The notes under the pieces are model-generated. The model made no database searches and was not told the DNA's origin. It saw nothing but the letters and a program-made list of their open reading frames with translations. This document shows positions 63,339 through 64,000 of a stretch of DNA of 64,000 nt, in pieces. Every line of letters starts with the position of its first letter. The first letter of the stretch is position 1. A program made the position numbers and the translations under genes. Location: contig NZ_QNRJ01000008.1 of NCBI RefSeq assembly GCF_003315075.1, positions 1 through 64,000 of the forward strand. Direction: 5' to 3'. The stretch is from Rossellomorea aquimaris. GTDB lineage: Bacteria > Bacillota > Bacilli > Bacillales > Bacillaceae_B.

Positions 63339-64000
63339 TTAGCCGTTAATAACCGTTCCGCCATTAATATGAATCATCTGTCCTGATACGTAGCTTGAAT
63401 CTTCGCTTGCCAGGTATACGTATGCAGGTCCTAATTCATACGGCTGACCAGCCCGTCCAAGTGGAGTATTCGCTCCAAACTGAGATACCTTTTGAGAGCT
63501 GAAGGTGGACGGAATCAGCGGAGTCCAAATCGGGCCGGGTGCCACGCCATTTACCCTGATTCCATCCGGTGCAATGTTTTCTGCAAGGGACCGCGTGAAA
63601 CTGACAATGGCACCTTTAGTAGAAGAGTAATCAATCAGATCCTTATTCCCTTTATAAGCTGTGATAGAAGCCGTGTTGATAATGGAAGCTCCCTTATTAA
63701 GATGAGGCAATGCTGCTCTTGTTAAGTAGAACATAGAGAATACATTCGTCTTAAAGGTGCGCTCCAACTGCTCGTCACTTATATCGGCAAGCCCTGCCTG
63801 AGGATGCTGTTCCGCCGCGTTATTCACCAGGATATCAAGCTTACCGAATTCAGAAATCGTTTTGTTCACGATGTCTTTACAAAACGTCGAGCTTCTGATA
63901 TCACCTGACAGCAGGATACATCTTCCACCTTCCGCTTCCACTAATTCCTTCGTTTTATTCGCATCTTCATGTTCATCTAAATAAGAAATCGCGACATGGG
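63339..64000 (-). CDS. SDR family oxidoreductase (partial, 5' end off the window)
   Basis: The C-terminal ~220 residues of a short-chain dehydrogenase. The open frame runs past 64000 (HVAISYLDEHEDANKTKELV), so the start and NAD(P)-binding Gly motif lie outside. The catalytic Ser region (NTASITAYKG), Tyr-x-x-x-Lys (DYSSTKG) and NNAAEQHP are present. It resembles the YhdF/YhxC glucose dehydrogenase-like group of Bacillus. The substrate is unknown. Confidence 0.88.
   Translation of the reverse strand, partial: HVAISYLDEHEDANKTKELVEAEGGRCILLSGDIRSSTFCKDIVNKTISEFGKLDILVNNAAEQHPQAGLADISDEQLERTFKTNVFSMFYLTRAALPHLNKGASIINTASITAYKGNKDLIDYSSTKGAIVSFTRSLAENIAPDGIRVNGVAPGPIWTPLIPSTFSSQKVSQFGANTPLGRAGQPYELGPAYVYLASEDSSYVSGQMIHINGGTVING

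Overview
This window is a chromosomal stretch from a spore-forming member of the Bacillaceae. Gene content and order track the B. subtilis yhf-yhj-yis region closely: yhfH, yhfI, lplJ, lcfB, yhfN, comK, yhjD, yhjE, sipV, addB, addA, hlpB, gerPF-A, yisK, yisL, yisN, asnO, a crtM/yisP-type gene and yisQ. A complete gerP operon, mother-cell-type promoters and comK fit a Bacillus-like organism. An inserted C30-type carotenoid operon suggests a pigmented, perhaps marine or environmental, Rossellomorea/Bacillus-like species. The genus is inference. No rRNA, tRNA, CRISPR array, prophage or transposase gene was seen.

Layout. 1-8.7 kb: YhgE membrane protein, a decayed YtkA-like gene, YhfH, YhfI, lipoate ligase, a decayed M14 carboxypeptidase, FadR-type regulated acyl-CoA ligase and an enoyl-CoA hydratase. 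8.7-9.5 kb: a non-coding segment bounded by inverted repeats. 9.5-20.4 kb: a nucleotidyltransferase-like protein, a malate-type two-component system with its Na+/organic acid symporter, an AEC transporter, a thiosulfate-type YeeE/YedE transporter, an XRE-cupin regulator divergent from azlCD, the Ste24-type protease YhfN and a small membrane protein. 20.4-31.3 kb: DUF421 and IDEAL proteins, ComK, YhjD, an S9 peptidase, YhjE, signal peptidase I, an HD-GYP protein, a secreted endonuclease, a GNAT and an MFS transporter. 31.4-41.8 kb: AddAB recombination nuclease, two GC-rich intergenic repeat elements where B. subtilis has sbcDC, the HNH protein HlpB, and gerPA-PF on the minus strand behind a SigK-type promoter. 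41.8-47.1 kb: DUF418 protein, YisK, YisL, YisN, AsnO. 47.4-51.3 kb: crtN-like, crtN-like and crtM genes, translationally coupled behind a promoter that carries three phased octamer repeats. 51.3-54.8 kb: PII-ammonium transporter operon with a perfect TnrA-type box, and a MATE exporter. 54.9-63.3 kb: a maltodextrin locus (cytosolic neopullulanase-type enzyme, divergent mdxEFG transporter without ATPase, membrane-anchored amylase, LacI regulator). 63.3-64.0 kb: the 3' part of an SDR oxidoreductase that runs off the window edge.

How it works together. Several units are self-contained: sensing and import of C4-dicarboxylates (kinase, regulator, symporter, with cre sites for catabolite control); extracellular starch breakdown, oligosaccharide import, cytosolic hydrolysis and LacI/CcpA control; nitrogen-limited ammonium uptake; and mother-cell expression of germinant-permeability proteins and perhaps AsnO. 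I found no convincing wholly new system. The least explained items are the inverted-repeat-bounded segment at 8749-9478, the GC-rich palindromic elements at 38.8-39.2 kb, the repeats in the carotenoid promoter, and two genes caught in decay.
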